Of a stretch of DNA of 36,237 nucleotides, positions 1-8,346 are shown one piece after another (position 1 is the first letter of the stretch; every line of letters begins with the position of its first letter). This DNA comes from Dehalococcoidia bacterium. Its GTDB lineage: Bacteria; Chloroflexota; Dehalococcoidia; Lucifugimonadales; JAGWBF01. A program made the position numbers and the translations under genes. Under the pieces are notes generated by a model. The model searched no databases and had not been told where the DNA came from. It saw only the letters and a program-made list of their open reading frames with translations. Location of the stretch: contig JAGWBF010000012.1 of the NCBI GenBank assembly GCA_021296025.1, positions 1 to 36,237 on the forward strand, read 5' to 3'.

Positions 1-1
1 C

Positions 2-613
2 GCCTTCCTGAGCGCCCTGTACATGGCCCGGGCCCTATTCGTCGTCTTCTATGGCCGGTTGAAGGACGAGAACCAGCATGTGCACGAATCTCCCTGGGTG
101 ATGCTGGGGCCCATGGTCCTGCTGGCGGTGCCGGCTGCGGTGGTGGGGTTCATCGCCCTGAGAGTGACCGATACGGGGGGCTTCGGCACCTTCCTGTTCT
201 TCGAGAAGGCCCACGGCTTCGAGTTCAACTACCCCTTGGGAATAGCGTCAGCCCTGCTGGCCCTGGCTGCCCTGGGGTTGGGATGGGCGACCTATGGGAA
301 GGGTTCCACCTCTCTGGAGCCGTTGAAGGCCCGCCTCAGAGGTGTGAGCCGCCTCATCGAGAACAAGTATTACCTGGACGACATCTACCAGTGGACCATC
401 GACAGGGTCATCCTGCTGGTAGCGCGGGTGGTTGCAGTCTTTGACCGGATCGTAGTCAACGATACGGGCGTGGATGGCCCTGCCAAGGGTGTCCGCTGGT
501 CCGGTAGCGTTATCCGCTACCACATCACGGGGCGTATGTACAACTACGCCCTGGGCATGGTGATAGGCGGAATCTTCGTAGCCCTATTCTGGTGGCTCTT
601 GACCACCAGGTAG
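2..613 (+). CDS. nuoL: NADH-quinone oxidoreductase subunit L, C-terminal part (5' end outside window)
   Basis: This is the last 203 residues of the largest antiporter-like membrane subunit of complex I, which helps couple NADH oxidation to proton pumping. The reading frame is open back to base 2, before the first in-frame ATG at 23, so the gene starts upstream of the window. The visible part has hydrophobic helices at both ends and a polar middle (ENKYYLDDIYQWTIDR), which is typical of NuoL C-termini near the long lateral helix. It ends with TAG 28 bases before nuoM, in the usual nuoL-nuoM-nuoN order, and this order makes the assignment firm. The catalytic antiporter core cannot be judged because it lies outside the window. 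Confidence 0.93.
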   Translation, partial: AFLSALYMARALFVVFYGRLKDENQHVHESPWVMLGPMVLLAVPAAVVGFIALRVTDTGGFGTFLFFEKAHGFEFNYPLGIASALLALAALGLGWATYGKGSTSLEPLKARLRGVSRLIENKYYLDDIYQWTIDRVILLVARVVAVFDRIVVNDTGVDGPAKGVRWSGSVIRYHITGRMYNYALGMVIGGIFVALFWWLLTTR

Positions 614-641
614 ATCTGATGTGATGGAGTAGCTTTGTAGG

Positions 642-2147
642 ATGGCCCTATTCGCCACCATACTGATCCCCCTCCTGGGGGGCATACTCCTGGCTTTCTT
701 CCCTGCGCACAGGGGAAGAGAGATCAAGGTGTTTGCCATACTGCTGTCGGTCGCCACCCTCTTCCTGAGCATCGTCCTCTTTGCAGCCTACGACTACTCG
801 GCCGGTGGGTTCCAGTTCACCCAGTCCTTCAAGTGGCTGGACCATCCCATGAACATCTCCTTCAGCCTGGGAATGGACGGAATCTCAGCTCCGATGGTGC
901 TGCTCACCGGCATAGTCATGTTCGCAGCAACCCTGATAGCCTGGAACATCGAACACCGGCCCAAGGACTTCCTGGTGCTCCTCCTCATGCTGGTGGCGGG
1001 TGTCTACGGCACATTTGTCAGCATGGATTTGTTCTTCCTGTTTTTCTTCTACGAGCTGGCTGTGCTGCCCATGTTCCTCCTAATTGGAGTGTGGGGCAGC
1101 AGCAGCGACTTCGGCACCTTTTTCCGCAGCAAAGAGTACGGCGCCATGAAGCTGACGCTGTACCTGGTGGCGGGGAGCGTCCTGGTGTGGGTCGCAATCA
1201 TGGCGATGTTCTGGGCGTCCTACCAGGCGGGCACACCCACCTTCTCCCTAGAGGAGTTGGGCAACGTAGAGTTCAACGACAGCTTCAAGCACTTCCAGAA
1301 CCTCTTCTTCCCGCTGGTGATGGTGGGCTTCGGGGTGCTGGCGGGCCTGTGGCCCTTCCACACCTGGTCTCCCGACGGCCATGTAGCTGCTCCCACGTCG
1401 GTGAGCATGCTCCATGCCGGTGTGTTGATGAAGCTGGGGGCCTACGGCATCATACGAGTGGGCCTGGAGCTAATGCCCGAGGGGGCCGAGACGTGGCTGC
1501 CGGTGCTTGTGGGTCTTGGGGCCGTAAACGTCTTCTACGGTGCGGTGTCGGCCATGTCCCAGACCGACCTGAAGTACGTTGTGGGCTACTCCAGCGTTAG
1601 CCACATGGGGTATGTGCTCATAGGTATCGCCACCCTGGACCGCCTGGGAATGGGCGGTGCGGTGCTGCAGATGTTCTCCCACGGGATCATGACAGCTCTC
1701 TTCTTCGCCCTTGTGGGGGCAATCTATGACCGGGCCCATGTGAGGGACGTTGGAGTCTTGGAGGGTCTGGCCAAGAGGATGCCCATGACCGCGGCCTTCT
1801 TTGCCGTGGCCGGTCTGGCGTCCCTGGGGCTGCCCGGCCTTAGCGGGTTTGTGGCCGAATTCCTGGTTTTTGTTGGAGCCTTCAAGACCTACCTGCCCGT
1901 GGCGGTGATAGGCGTCATCGGGGCAGCCATAACGGCGGTGTACATCCTGAGGCTGCTGGCCAAGGTGTTCTTCGGCCCCATCAGGCCTGAATGGGAGCAC
2001 CTGACGGATGCCAGCCGGGTTGAATTGGGCGCCGCCGCCCTGCTGGCCTTTGTCCTGCTGTTTGTGGGCGTCTGGCCCCTGCCTCTTATGGACGTCATCA
2101 ATGCTGGCGTAATCGAGATTCCCGGAATACTGGGCGTCTCCGGATAA
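642..2147 (+). CDS. nuoM: NADH-quinone oxidoreductase subunit M
   Basis: This 501-residue polytopic membrane protein is the second antiporter-like proton channel of complex I. It has many hydrophobic helices and the family hallmarks: a Glu in the helix FFYELAVLPMFLLIGVWG, and the FHTWSPDGHVAAPTSVSML block followed by the conserved Lys of LMKLGAYGIIR, both part of the proton path in characterised complexes. The length is normal for NuoM. The ATG follows nuoL by 28 bases and has only a weak ribosome binding site (GTAGG), which fits translation inside a long operon. The stop codon is 5 bases before nuoN. No damage or missing key residue was seen. Confidence 0.97.
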   Translation: MALFATILIPLLGGILLAFFPAHRGREIKVFAILLSVATLFLSIVLFAAYDYSAGGFQFTQSFKWLDHPMNISFSLGMDGISAPMVLLTGIVMFAATLIAWNIEHRPKDFLVLLLMLVAGVYGTFVSMDLFFLFFFYELAVLPMFLLIGVWGSSSDFGTFFRSKEYGAMKLTLYLVAGSVLVWVAIMAMFWASYQAGTPTFSLEELGNVEFNDSFKHFQNLFFPLVMVGFGVLAGLWPFHTWSPDGHVAAPTSVSMLHAGVLMKLGAYGIIRVGLELMPEGAETWLPVLVGLGAVNVFYGAVSAMSQTDLKYVVGYSSVSHMGYVLIGIATLDRLGMGGAVLQMFSHGIMTALFFALVGAIYDRAHVRDVGVLEGLAKRMPMTAAFFAVAGLASLGLPGLSGFVAEFLVFVGAFKTYLPVAVIGVIGAAITAVYILRLLAKVFFGPIRPEWEHLTDASRVELGAAALLAFVLLFVGVWPLPLMDVINAGVIEIPGILGVSG

Positions 2148-2152
2148 GATAA

Positions 2153-3646
2153 ATGTCCCTTACTTCTAACCTACATCTGCTGCTACCTGAGTTCCTGCTG
2201 GCGGGGCTGGCTTTCGTCATATTCTCCGCCGACCTGCTGCTCGCAGAAGGCCGGAAGCACTGGCTGGCGTGGATAAGCGTCCTGGGGCTCATCGGTCTCA
2301 CGGTCCTGTCCCTGCTCCTTTTGTGGGACAGGGATGAGCTTATGTACGGGGGCCTGTTCCACGTCGATGCCTACTCCCTCTTTTTCAAGACCTTCTTTAT
2401 GGTGCTGGGAATCGTCGTTATCCTCAGTTCCATAGATTTCGTCAAGGCCCGGTTCACCAGCCAGGGAGAGTACTACGCCATCATCTTGATGGCCATCCTG
2501 GCCATGAATATCATGTCGGCATCGGGAGAGCTTCTGACCGCCTACATCGCCCTGGAACTCATGAGCTTCAGCTTCTACATCATGGTGGCCTACCTCCGGG
2601 GCAACCCCCTGTCCAACGAGGCGGGGATCAAGTACATCCTCATAGGCGCATTCTCATCAGCCTTCCTCCTGTTCGGCATCAGCATCGTCTACACAACGAC
2701 GCTGGAGACCAGGTTTGTCGATATCGCCGGATTCCTGGCAAACGCCAACGACATCAGTCCCGCTCTGTGGGTAGGTCTTGGCATGATGCTGGTGGGGCTG
2801 GGGTTCAAGATGGCAGCCGTGCCCTTTCACATGTGGGCGCCCGACGTTTACCAGGGGGCGCCCTTGCCCATAACCGCGTACCTGGCCGTTGGTTCCAAGG
2901 CAGCCGCCTTTGCCTTGGTCCTGCGGATGTTCTCCGAGGCGTTCGCCCCCGCGATCGATGATTGGCGCATTTTGATTGCGGTGCTAGCGGTCGCCACTAT
3001 GTCGGTGGGGAATTTGGCAGCCATGGTCCAGCACAACGTTAAGAGGCTGCTGGCCTACTCCAGCATAGGGCAGGTGGGATACCTCCTAGTAGGAATAGCC
3101 GCCCTGTCCCACCTGGCATCCAACGGAATCATGCTCCACATCGTCGGCTACGCCTTTACCAGCATGGCTGTGTTCGTTGGCGTTATCACCTTCTTCAACA
3201 TGACGGGCAAGGAAGAGATCAAGGATATGGCGGGCTTGGCGGACAGCCATCCCTTCCTGGCAGCATCCATAGCCATCGGCCTGTTCTCCCTGGCTGGCCT
3301 GCCCTTCTTTGCGGGCTTTGCCACCAAGTTCTACCTGTTCAACGCAGCGGCCAACGAGGATATGCTGTGGCTGGCGGGTATTGCGGTGCTGAACAGCCTC
3401 TTCTCCCTCTACTACTACCTGAACGTCATCCGGCAGATGTACATCGAACCCAAGCCGGAGCCGGCTGATGAAGAGCAGGTGATCGAAGAAGAGGGACGGG
3501 TAGTCACTTTGTCCCAGCGACCCTCCCTCCTGCTGACTGGTGTGCTGGCGGCTATGGTGCTTGGGACCATCTTCGTTGGAGTGTTCCCCTTCCCCATAGT
3601 CGAGGCCATCGAAGCCGCGACCACCGCCCTGGCTATAGTCGGCTAG
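2153..3646 (+). CDS. nuoN: NADH-quinone oxidoreductase subunit N
   Basis: This 497-residue membrane protein is the third antiporter-like subunit of complex I. It carries the membrane Glu (YIALELMSFSFYIMV) and the block AAVPFHMWAPDVYQGAP followed by a Lys in VGSKAAAFALVLR, the family pattern for NuoN. A charged stretch near residues 435-455 (PKPEPADEEQVIEEEGR) forms a hydrophilic loop before the last helices. The ATG lies 5 bases after the nuoM stop, so the two are probably translationally coupled. It is the last nuo gene of the operon. The next gene is unrelated and has its own promoter-like sequence, although no clear terminator follows nuoN. Confidence 0.97.
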   Translation: MSLTSNLHLLLPEFLLAGLAFVIFSADLLLAEGRKHWLAWISVLGLIGLTVLSLLLLWDRDELMYGGLFHVDAYSLFFKTFFMVLGIVVILSSIDFVKARFTSQGEYYAIILMAILAMNIMSASGELLTAYIALELMSFSFYIMVAYLRGNPLSNEAGIKYILIGAFSSAFLLFGISIVYTTTLETRFVDIAGFLANANDISPALWVGLGMMLVGLGFKMAAVPFHMWAPDVYQGAPLPITAYLAVGSKAAAFALVLRMFSEAFAPAIDDWRILIAVLAVATMSVGNLAAMVQHNVKRLLAYSSIGQVGYLLVGIAALSHLASNGIMLHIVGYAFTSMAVFVGVITFFNMTGKEEIKDMAGLADSHPFLAASIAIGLFSLAGLPFFAGFATKFYLFNAAANEDMLWLAGIAVLNSLFSLYYYLNVIRQMYIEPKPEPADEEQVIEEEGRVVTLSQRPSLLLTGVLAAMVLGTIFVGVFPFPIVEAIEAATTALAIVG

Positions 3647-3661
3647 ACTCCCCGGTCTTTC

Positions 3662-3690
3662 TTGACCTGCCACCTGCTTCAGGATATCCT
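3662..3690 (+). promoter_or_regulatory. Candidate sigma-70 type promoter for the small protein-amidase pair
   Basis: A TTGACC -35 element (3662-3667) is separated by exactly 17 bases from a TATCCT -10 element (3685-3690). It sits between nuoN and the small gene at 3741, giving a start near 3697 and a leader of about 45 bases. The -35 matches consensus at 5 of 6 positions and the -10 at 4 of 6. Found by eye and untested. Confidence 0.45.
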
Positions 3691-3740
3691 GTCCTTAGTG
3701 CCTCCACCTATTCTCGAAGCAAACCCTCGGAGGAGTTGAG

Positions 3741-3935
3741 ATGGTTTCGATGGACCCCAAGCTCTCCAAGGAAGAGATCGTTGACCAACTGGTGCAGCAG
3801 GCTGTGGCTGTGTGGGGACCTGAGCGGGCCGAAGCCCTGAAGGCTTCCCTGGAAGAAACGGGGGGCAACCTTTGGCTCCTCAACCAGAACCTTCCCCAGC
3901 AAGAAGAAGAGCCCGCCTTCTTTTTCAAAGACTAG
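3741..3935 (+). CDS. Small GatC/AtzG-like protein, probable partner of the amidase
   Basis: This 64-residue soluble protein has a strong ribosome binding site (GGAGGA, 3729-3734), so it is very likely translated. It has two predicted helices (about residues 9-24 and 27-46) and an acidic, proline-containing tail ending PQQEEEPAFFFKD. Small proteins of this shape, a helical hairpin followed by an extended tail with P-E-E-P-A-F-like residues, are the accessory subunits of amidase-signature enzymes. Known examples are GatC in the GatCAB complex and AtzG (DUF4089 type) with the AtzE amidase. The next gene, 66 bases downstream, is an amidase-signature hydrolase. The role as accessory subunit is inferred from size, tail and position. 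Sequence similarity is too weak to call by eye. Confidence 0.6.
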   Translation: MVSMDPKLSKEEIVDQLVQQAVAVWGPERAEALKASLEETGGNLWLLNQNLPQQEEEPAFFFKD

Positions 3936-4001
3936 CGGGTCGCAGATTCGCTCCCGTGACCCAGAGCCTTTGAGGTTGCAAGATTTCAAGGTAGGTGCCC
4001 C

Positions 4002-5369
4002 ATGACAGAGCTTCATAACCTGACAGTTGGCGAAGCCGCAGCCCAGATTAAGGAACGTGAGCTTTCCCCGGTAACCCTCCTCCAATCCTTCTTTGAGCGC
4101 ATAGATGCTCTGGAGCCCTCGTTGGAAGCCTGGATGTATGTGGACCGGGAAGGAGCCTTGGGAGCCGCCCACAAGTGCGAAGAAGAGATAGCCCAGGGCG
4201 GGTACAAGGGGCCGATGCATGGCATCCCTGTAGCAATTAAGGACATCTTCCACGCCGATGGATTGAAGACCACCGCCGGATCCCGGGTCTATGAGGACTT
4301 CGTGGCCGAGTACGACTCCGAGGTGATTGCCCGGCTGAGGGAAGCCGGCGCTGTCATTATGGGGAAGACCACCACCGCCGAGTTCGCCGCCGCCGATCCT
4401 CCATCCACCTACTATCCGTGGGACCGGGAGCGCACCCCCGGCGGCTCCAGCACAGGTTCCGCCGTGGCGGTATCTGTAGGGATGTGCCCCATAGCCATCG
4501 GCTCCCAGGGTTCCGCATCCACCCTCCGGCCAGCCTCGTACAACGGCATCGTCGGCTTGAAGGCCACCTACAGCAGGGTCAGCCTCTACGGCATGCTGCC
4601 CTACAGCTTCACCGGAGACCATGTGGGCATACTGGCCAAAAACGTGGAGGACTCGGCCATCATGCTGGCGGCCGTGGCCGGGTATGACCCCAAGGACCCC
4701 AGCTCATCCCGGGAAAAGGTGGCTGACTATCGCGCCGCCGCCCTTTCCTGGTCCAAGCCTCCGCGTATCGGGAGGCTTCGGGAATACTTCGAAGTCAATG
4801 CCGATGAGGGAGTGCGGGAGCACACCGACCTGGCTTTGCAAAAACTGGTGGAAGCTGGGGCCGTCGTCGAAGATGTGAAGCTCCCGGCCAGTTTTGCCAC
4901 GGCCCACGCCGCCCACGGGGTGCTGGGCAGGGTGCACAGCGCTTCCTTCCACCACGATGCCTTCCTCGAGGAGACAGACAAGTTCGGCCCCGGCAAGAGA
5001 CTCCAGATCGAGGCCGGGGGACTGGTGCCCGCTGTCCGGTACGTCCAGGCCCAGCGCATGAGAAGGCAGTTCCGCCGGGACATGGAAGAGATTGCCGCCG
5101 GATACGATGTGCTGTTGACCCCGGCTACCCCGGGACCCTCTCCTAAGACCCGGGCCACCACGGGTGACAGGCGCTTTCAGATACCCTGGAGCTACTCAGG
5201 ACTGCCCACCATAGCCATCCCCTCGGGGCTCCATCCCATCGCCCTGCCCTTGGGCCTTCAGCTGATTGCTCCCGGTTTTGCCGAGGAGCAGCTGCTGGGC
5301 GTCGCCCACTGGTGCGAGCGGGTGCTGAACGTCAGCCTGAAGCCTCCCCTGCCCGTCGCCGTATCCTAG
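4002..5369 (+). CDS. Amidase-signature family hydrolase (GatA/AtzE-like)
   Basis: This 455-residue cytoplasmic enzyme of the amidase signature family should hydrolyse an amide bond. The Ser-cisSer-Lys triad is visible: Lys80 in GIPVAIKDIF, Ser149 in TPGGSSTGSA and the nucleophile Ser173 in GSQGSASTLRPASYNG. The spacings of 69 and 24 residues equal those of malonamidase E2 (Lys62, Ser131, Ser155). The substrate cannot be read from the sequence. Candidates are a small metabolic amide, as for AtzE-type enzymes, or transamidation, as for GatA. GatA is less likely because no gatB is adjacent. The gene follows a possible GatC/AtzG-like subunit and is closed by a terminator, so the two genes form a self-contained unit. 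The ATG has a weak upstream AAGGTAGG. Confidence 0.9.
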   Translation: MTELHNLTVGEAAAQIKERELSPVTLLQSFFERIDALEPSLEAWMYVDREGALGAAHKCEEEIAQGGYKGPMHGIPVAIKDIFHADGLKTTAGSRVYEDFVAEYDSEVIARLREAGAVIMGKTTTAEFAAADPPSTYYPWDRERTPGGSSTGSAVAVSVGMCPIAIGSQGSASTLRPASYNGIVGLKATYSRVSLYGMLPYSFTGDHVGILAKNVEDSAIMLAAVAGYDPKDPSSSREKVADYRAAALSWSKPPRIGRLREYFEVNADEGVREHTDLALQKLVEAGAVVEDVKLPASFATAHAAHGVLGRVHSASFHHDAFLEETDKFGPGKRLQIEAGGLVPAVRYVQAQRMRRQFRRDMEEIAAGYDVLLTPATPGPSPKTRATTGDRRFQIPWSYSGLPTIAIPSGLHPIALPLGLQLIAPGFAEEQLLGVAHWCERVLNVSLKPPLPVAVS

Positions 5370-5399
5370 TATGACGGCCGGGCCTTTCCAGGAAACACC

Positions 5400-5441
5400 C
5401 GATGCCTTCAAGCCCTTTACCGGGCGGGGGCATCGTTTTTT
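5400..5441 (+). terminator. Intrinsic terminator after the amidase gene
   Basis: CGATGCC (5400-5406) pairs perfectly with GGCATCG (5429-5435). An inner stem GCCC/GGGC (5412-5415 with 5422-5425) lies inside it, and six T follow at 5436-5441. It starts 30 bases after the amidase stop and separates that unit from the downstream LOG-like/enolase genes. Confidence 0.8.
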
Positions 5442-5477
5442 CCACCCACTGAACAGCAGCCTGACCTGGGTGCTGAA

Positions 5478-5969
5478 ATGACCCTCCCCAAGACCGTCAT
5501 TGCCGTAATCGGAGGCTCCGAAGCCACACCTGAGGCGCTGGCATTAGCGGAGGAAGTGGGACGAGAGCTGGGTAGGCGCGGGGCTGCCGTGGTTTGCGGA
5601 GGGCTGGCTGGCGTCATGGAAGCGGTGTGCCGGGGCGCCAAGGAGACCGGCGGAACCACGATCGGCATCCTGCCCGGCAGGGAGCACTCGGCGGCCAACT
5701 CATGGGTCGATATACCCATCCTGACCAACATGGGCTATGCTCGAAACGCCATCGTAGTATATACGGGCCGGGCGGTCATCGCAGTGGATGGCGCTTACGG
5801 CACCTTGTCGGAAATAGGCCATGCCCTGGGTGTGGGGATTCCCGTCATCGGGCTGGAGACTTGGACCCTCTTCAGGGAGGGTGCGATGGACAACGGCATC
5901 ATTCCCGCCAAGGACCCGTTGGATGCTGTGGAGAAGGCGTTGAAAGCCGCCGGGAGTCGAGATGGCTAA
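5478..5969 (+). CDS. TIGR00725-type LOG-like / Rossmann nucleotide-binding protein
   Basis: This 163-residue protein has a lysine-decarboxylase-like (LOG) Rossmann fold. Visible motifs are the N-terminal VIAVIGGSEA strand-loop, CGGLAGVMEAVCRGAKE (residues 40-55), the MGYARNAIVV segment and DGAYGTLSEIGHAL (104-117). True LOG cytokinin-nucleoside-monophosphate phosphoribohydrolases carry PGGxGTxxE at the last site. Here it is DGAYGTLSE, which keeps GTxxE but lacks PGG, as in the TIGR00725 branch whose function is unknown. A nucleotide-like ligand is likely, but the reaction is not assignable. The stop overlaps the enolase start by 8 bases, so the two are translationally coupled. No strong ribosome binding site precedes the ATG. 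Confidence 0.8.
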   Translation: MTLPKTVIAVIGGSEATPEALALAEEVGRELGRRGAAVVCGGLAGVMEAVCRGAKETGGTTIGILPGREHSAANSWVDIPILTNMGYARNAIVVYTGRAVIAVDGAYGTLSEIGHALGVGIPVIGLETWTLFREGAMDNGIIPAKDPLDAVEKALKAAGSRDG

Positions 5970-7275
5970 GGCAGCGGTGGAGAAGGTAACAGCCCGGGAA
6001 GTACTGGACTCCCGGGGGAACCCCACGGTGGAGGCAACGGCGCACCTGTCCGACGGCGCCTCGGCTTGGGCCATGGTCCCGTCTGGCGCGAGCACCGGCA
6101 GGTACGAAGCCCTGGAGCTCCGGGATGGAGACGGCTCCAGGTACGGTGGGAAGGGTGTGCTCAAGGCGGTGGCTAACGTGGAGCAGGTGATCTCCCCTGC
6201 GCTGAAGGGCGTTGCAGCCGGAGTCCAGGAGGCTGTTGACCGCATCCTTGTGGAGCTGGACGGCACGCCCAACAAGGCGAAACTGGGGGCCAATGCCACC
6301 CTGGCGGTCTCCATGGCCGCGGCAAAGGCAGCGTCGGCCTCCCAGGGGAAGCCGCTACACGTCTACATGTCCGGAGGAGGCCCTGCCGGGCTGCCCGTCC
6401 CTATGTTCAATATTCTGAACGGCGGGAGGCACGCCCACAACTCCATTGACATCCAGGAGGTCATGGTCGTCCCTGCCGGCCTGCCGTCTTTCGCGGAAGC
6501 CCTGCGTTGCGGCGCCGAGGTTTACCACACCCTGGGAAGGCTCCTGCGGGAGCGAGGACTTGGCTCCAACGTGGGGGATGAGGGCGGGTATGCCGCCACC
6601 CTGTCCGCCAACCTGGATGCATTAGCTTTGATTTGCGCCGCCATAGAAGACTCCGGGTACCGCCCCGGGGATGAGTGCTTCATTGCCCTAGATGCGGCGG
6701 CCTCGGAGTTCTACGACGACGGTAACTACACCCTTGCCTGCGAAGGCCGGACCCTCTCCTCGGATGAGCTTATCGATCTTTACCGCAGCTGGGTCCAGGA
6801 GTACCCCATCATCAGCATCGAAGATGGCCTGCATGAGGATGATTGGGCCGGCTGGAGAGAGCTGAACCGGGTGCTTGGGGCCAGGGTGCAGCTGGTGGGT
6901 GACGACCTTTACACAACCAACCCCCGCCGGATCCAGACAGGGGTCCAGGAGGCGGCAAGCAACGCTGTGCTCATAAAACCTAACCAGATCGGCACCCTGA
7001 CGGAAACCCTGGAAGCCGTCTCCATGACAAAAGCGGCGGGCTGGGGTTCGGTGATGAGCCATCGCTCCGGAGAAACGGAAGACACGACCATTGCCGACCT
7101 GGCTGTGGGATGGAATACAGGCCAGATCAAGACAGGGGCGCCCTGTCGGTCGGAACGTCTGGCTAAGTACAACCGCTTGCTGAAGATCGAAGATGAACTG
7201 GGGGATGAGGCATCCTATGCCGGAATGGCTGCTTTCCCCCATATCTGTTCCCGCATGAAGGGTGCTTCACTATAA
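5962..7275 (+). CDS. eno: Enolase (phosphopyruvate hydratase)
   Basis: This 437-residue glycolytic enzyme converts 2-phosphoglycerate to phosphoenolpyruvate. All catalytic elements are visible: Glu207 (GDEGG, general acid), metal ligands Asp244 (LDAAASEF), Glu287 (SIEDGL) and Asp314 (GDDLY), the general base Lys339 (LIKPNQIGT), and the substrate loop SHRSGETED starting at 366. The N-terminal SRGNPTVE and SGASTGRYEALELRD blocks are also standard. Length is normal. The ATG overlaps the 3' end of the preceding LOG-like gene by 8 bases, with GGGAG just upstream. GAPDH follows after 48 bases, so two steps of lower glycolysis or gluconeogenesis sit together. Confidence 0.98.
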   Translation: MAKAAVEKVTAREVLDSRGNPTVEATAHLSDGASAWAMVPSGASTGRYEALELRDGDGSRYGGKGVLKAVANVEQVISPALKGVAAGVQEAVDRILVELDGTPNKAKLGANATLAVSMAAAKAASASQGKPLHVYMSGGGPAGLPVPMFNILNGGRHAHNSIDIQEVMVVPAGLPSFAEALRCGAEVYHTLGRLLRERGLGSNVGDEGGYAATLSANLDALALICAAIEDSGYRPGDECFIALDAAASEFYDDGNYTLACEGRTLSSDELIDLYRSWVQEYPIISIEDGLHEDDWAGWRELNRVLGARVQLVGDDLYTTNPRRIQTGVQEAASNAVLIKPNQIGTLTETLEAVSMTKAAGWGSVMSHRSGETEDTTIADLAVGWNTGQIKTGAPCRSERLAKYNRLLKIEDELGDEASYAGMAAFPHICSRMKGASL

Positions 7276-7276
7276 T
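7271..7276 (+). promoter_or_regulatory. Candidate -10 element for gap
   Basis: A perfect TATAAT at 7271-7276 overlaps the enolase stop codon. No good -35 hexamer lies at 16-18 bases (TTCCCG at 7248 is the best). Initiation near 7283 would leave a leader of about 40 bases containing GGGAGG before the gap ATG. It could give gap a separate transcript within the operon. Confidence 0.4.
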
Positions 7277-7323
7277 GTAGCCGGTGGAAGAGTCCTCTTA
7301 GGAAGAGTCGAGGGAGGGTTTCG

Positions 7324-8337
7324 ATGGTGACACGGATCGGCGTCAACGGGTTCGGTAGGATCGGGCGCCAAGTTACCCGGGCGGTCATGGAGCGGTACCC
7401 CCGAAAGCTGGAGGTGGCCGCTGTAAACGACCTCACCGACGCCAGGACGAACGCCCACCTGTTCAAGTACGACACCAACTACGGCATCTATCACGGCAGC
7501 GTCGAAGCATCGGAAGGCGGCCTGATAATAGATGGCGCCGACGTTAGGGTCTTCTCAGAGCGGGACCCTGGAAATATCCCCTGGGCTGAGGTTGGGGTGG
7601 ATGTGGTTGTGGAGTCCACGGGAATCTTCACCGACGCGACCACGGCGGCAGCCCAACTGGAGGGAGGGGCCAAGAAGGTGATCATCTCGGCCCCCGCCCG
7701 TAACGAAGACCTGACCATGGTGCTGGGTGTCAACGATGGAAGCTACCTTCCCGATCAACACAAGGTGGTGTCCAACGCTTCCTGCACCACCAACTGCTTT
7801 GCCCCGATGGTGAAGGTGCTCAACGATGCATTCGGCATCCAGCACGGGCTTATGACCACAGTGCATGCCTACACCAATGACCAGAAGATACTGGACCAGG
7901 TGCACGACGACCTGCGCCGGTCCAGAGCTGCGGCCATGAACATCGTGCCCACCAGCACAGGGGCGGCTCGGGCGGTGGGCATAGTCCTGCCCGAGCTCAA
8001 CGGCAAGCTGCACGGCATGGCCTTCCGGGTCCCCACCTCCACCGTATCGGTCACCGACTTCGTGGCCGACCTCGAAGCTGAGGTAAGCGTGGAGCAGGTG
8101 AACGAGGCCTTTCACTCTGCCGCCTCCGGTGGACTGGAGGGCATCCTGCGTTACTGCGATGAACCCCTGGTCAGCTCCGACTTCAAGGGCGACCCCCATA
8201 GCTGTATCTTCGACGCCCCGTCCACCATAGTGATGGAGGGCAACATGGTGAAGGTGCTGGGCTGGTACGACAACGAATGGGGGTACTCCTGTCGCACCGC
8301 GGACCTGTGCGCTTTCATGGTGGACAAAGGACTCTAA
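7324..8337 (+). CDS. gap: Type I glyceraldehyde-3-phosphate dehydrogenase
   Basis: This 337-residue enzyme oxidises glyceraldehyde 3-phosphate to 1,3-bisphosphoglycerate, or works in reverse for gluconeogenesis. It has the N-terminal NAD-binding NGFGRIGR, Asp36 in AVNDLTD (typical of NAD preference), the active-site SNASCTTNC with Cys154, and His181 in TTVHAYTND. It ends with the standard WYDNEWGYSCR block. The ATG at 7324 is preceded by a good GGGAGG at 7312-7317. The gene lies 48 bases after enolase and only 9 bases before the giant membrane protein gene, which suggests co-transcription with both. Confidence 0.98.
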   Translation: MVTRIGVNGFGRIGRQVTRAVMERYPRKLEVAAVNDLTDARTNAHLFKYDTNYGIYHGSVEASEGGLIIDGADVRVFSERDPGNIPWAEVGVDVVVESTGIFTDATTAAAQLEGGAKKVIISAPARNEDLTMVLGVNDGSYLPDQHKVVSNASCTTNCFAPMVKVLNDAFGIQHGLMTTVHAYTNDQKILDQVHDDLRRSRAAAMNIVPTSTGAARAVGIVLPELNGKLHGMAFRVPTSTVSVTDFVADLEAEVSVEQVNEAFHSAASGGLEGILRYCDEPLVSSDFKGDPHSCIFDAPSTIVMEGNMVKVLGWYDNEWGYSCRTADLCAFMVDKGL

Positions 8338-8346
8338 GCCCAGGGA

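Noticed and set aside
3708..4622. 304-codon open frame on the minus strand
   Set aside because: It is antisense to the amidase and its small partner, has low-complexity Gly/His-rich composition and no recognisable domain.
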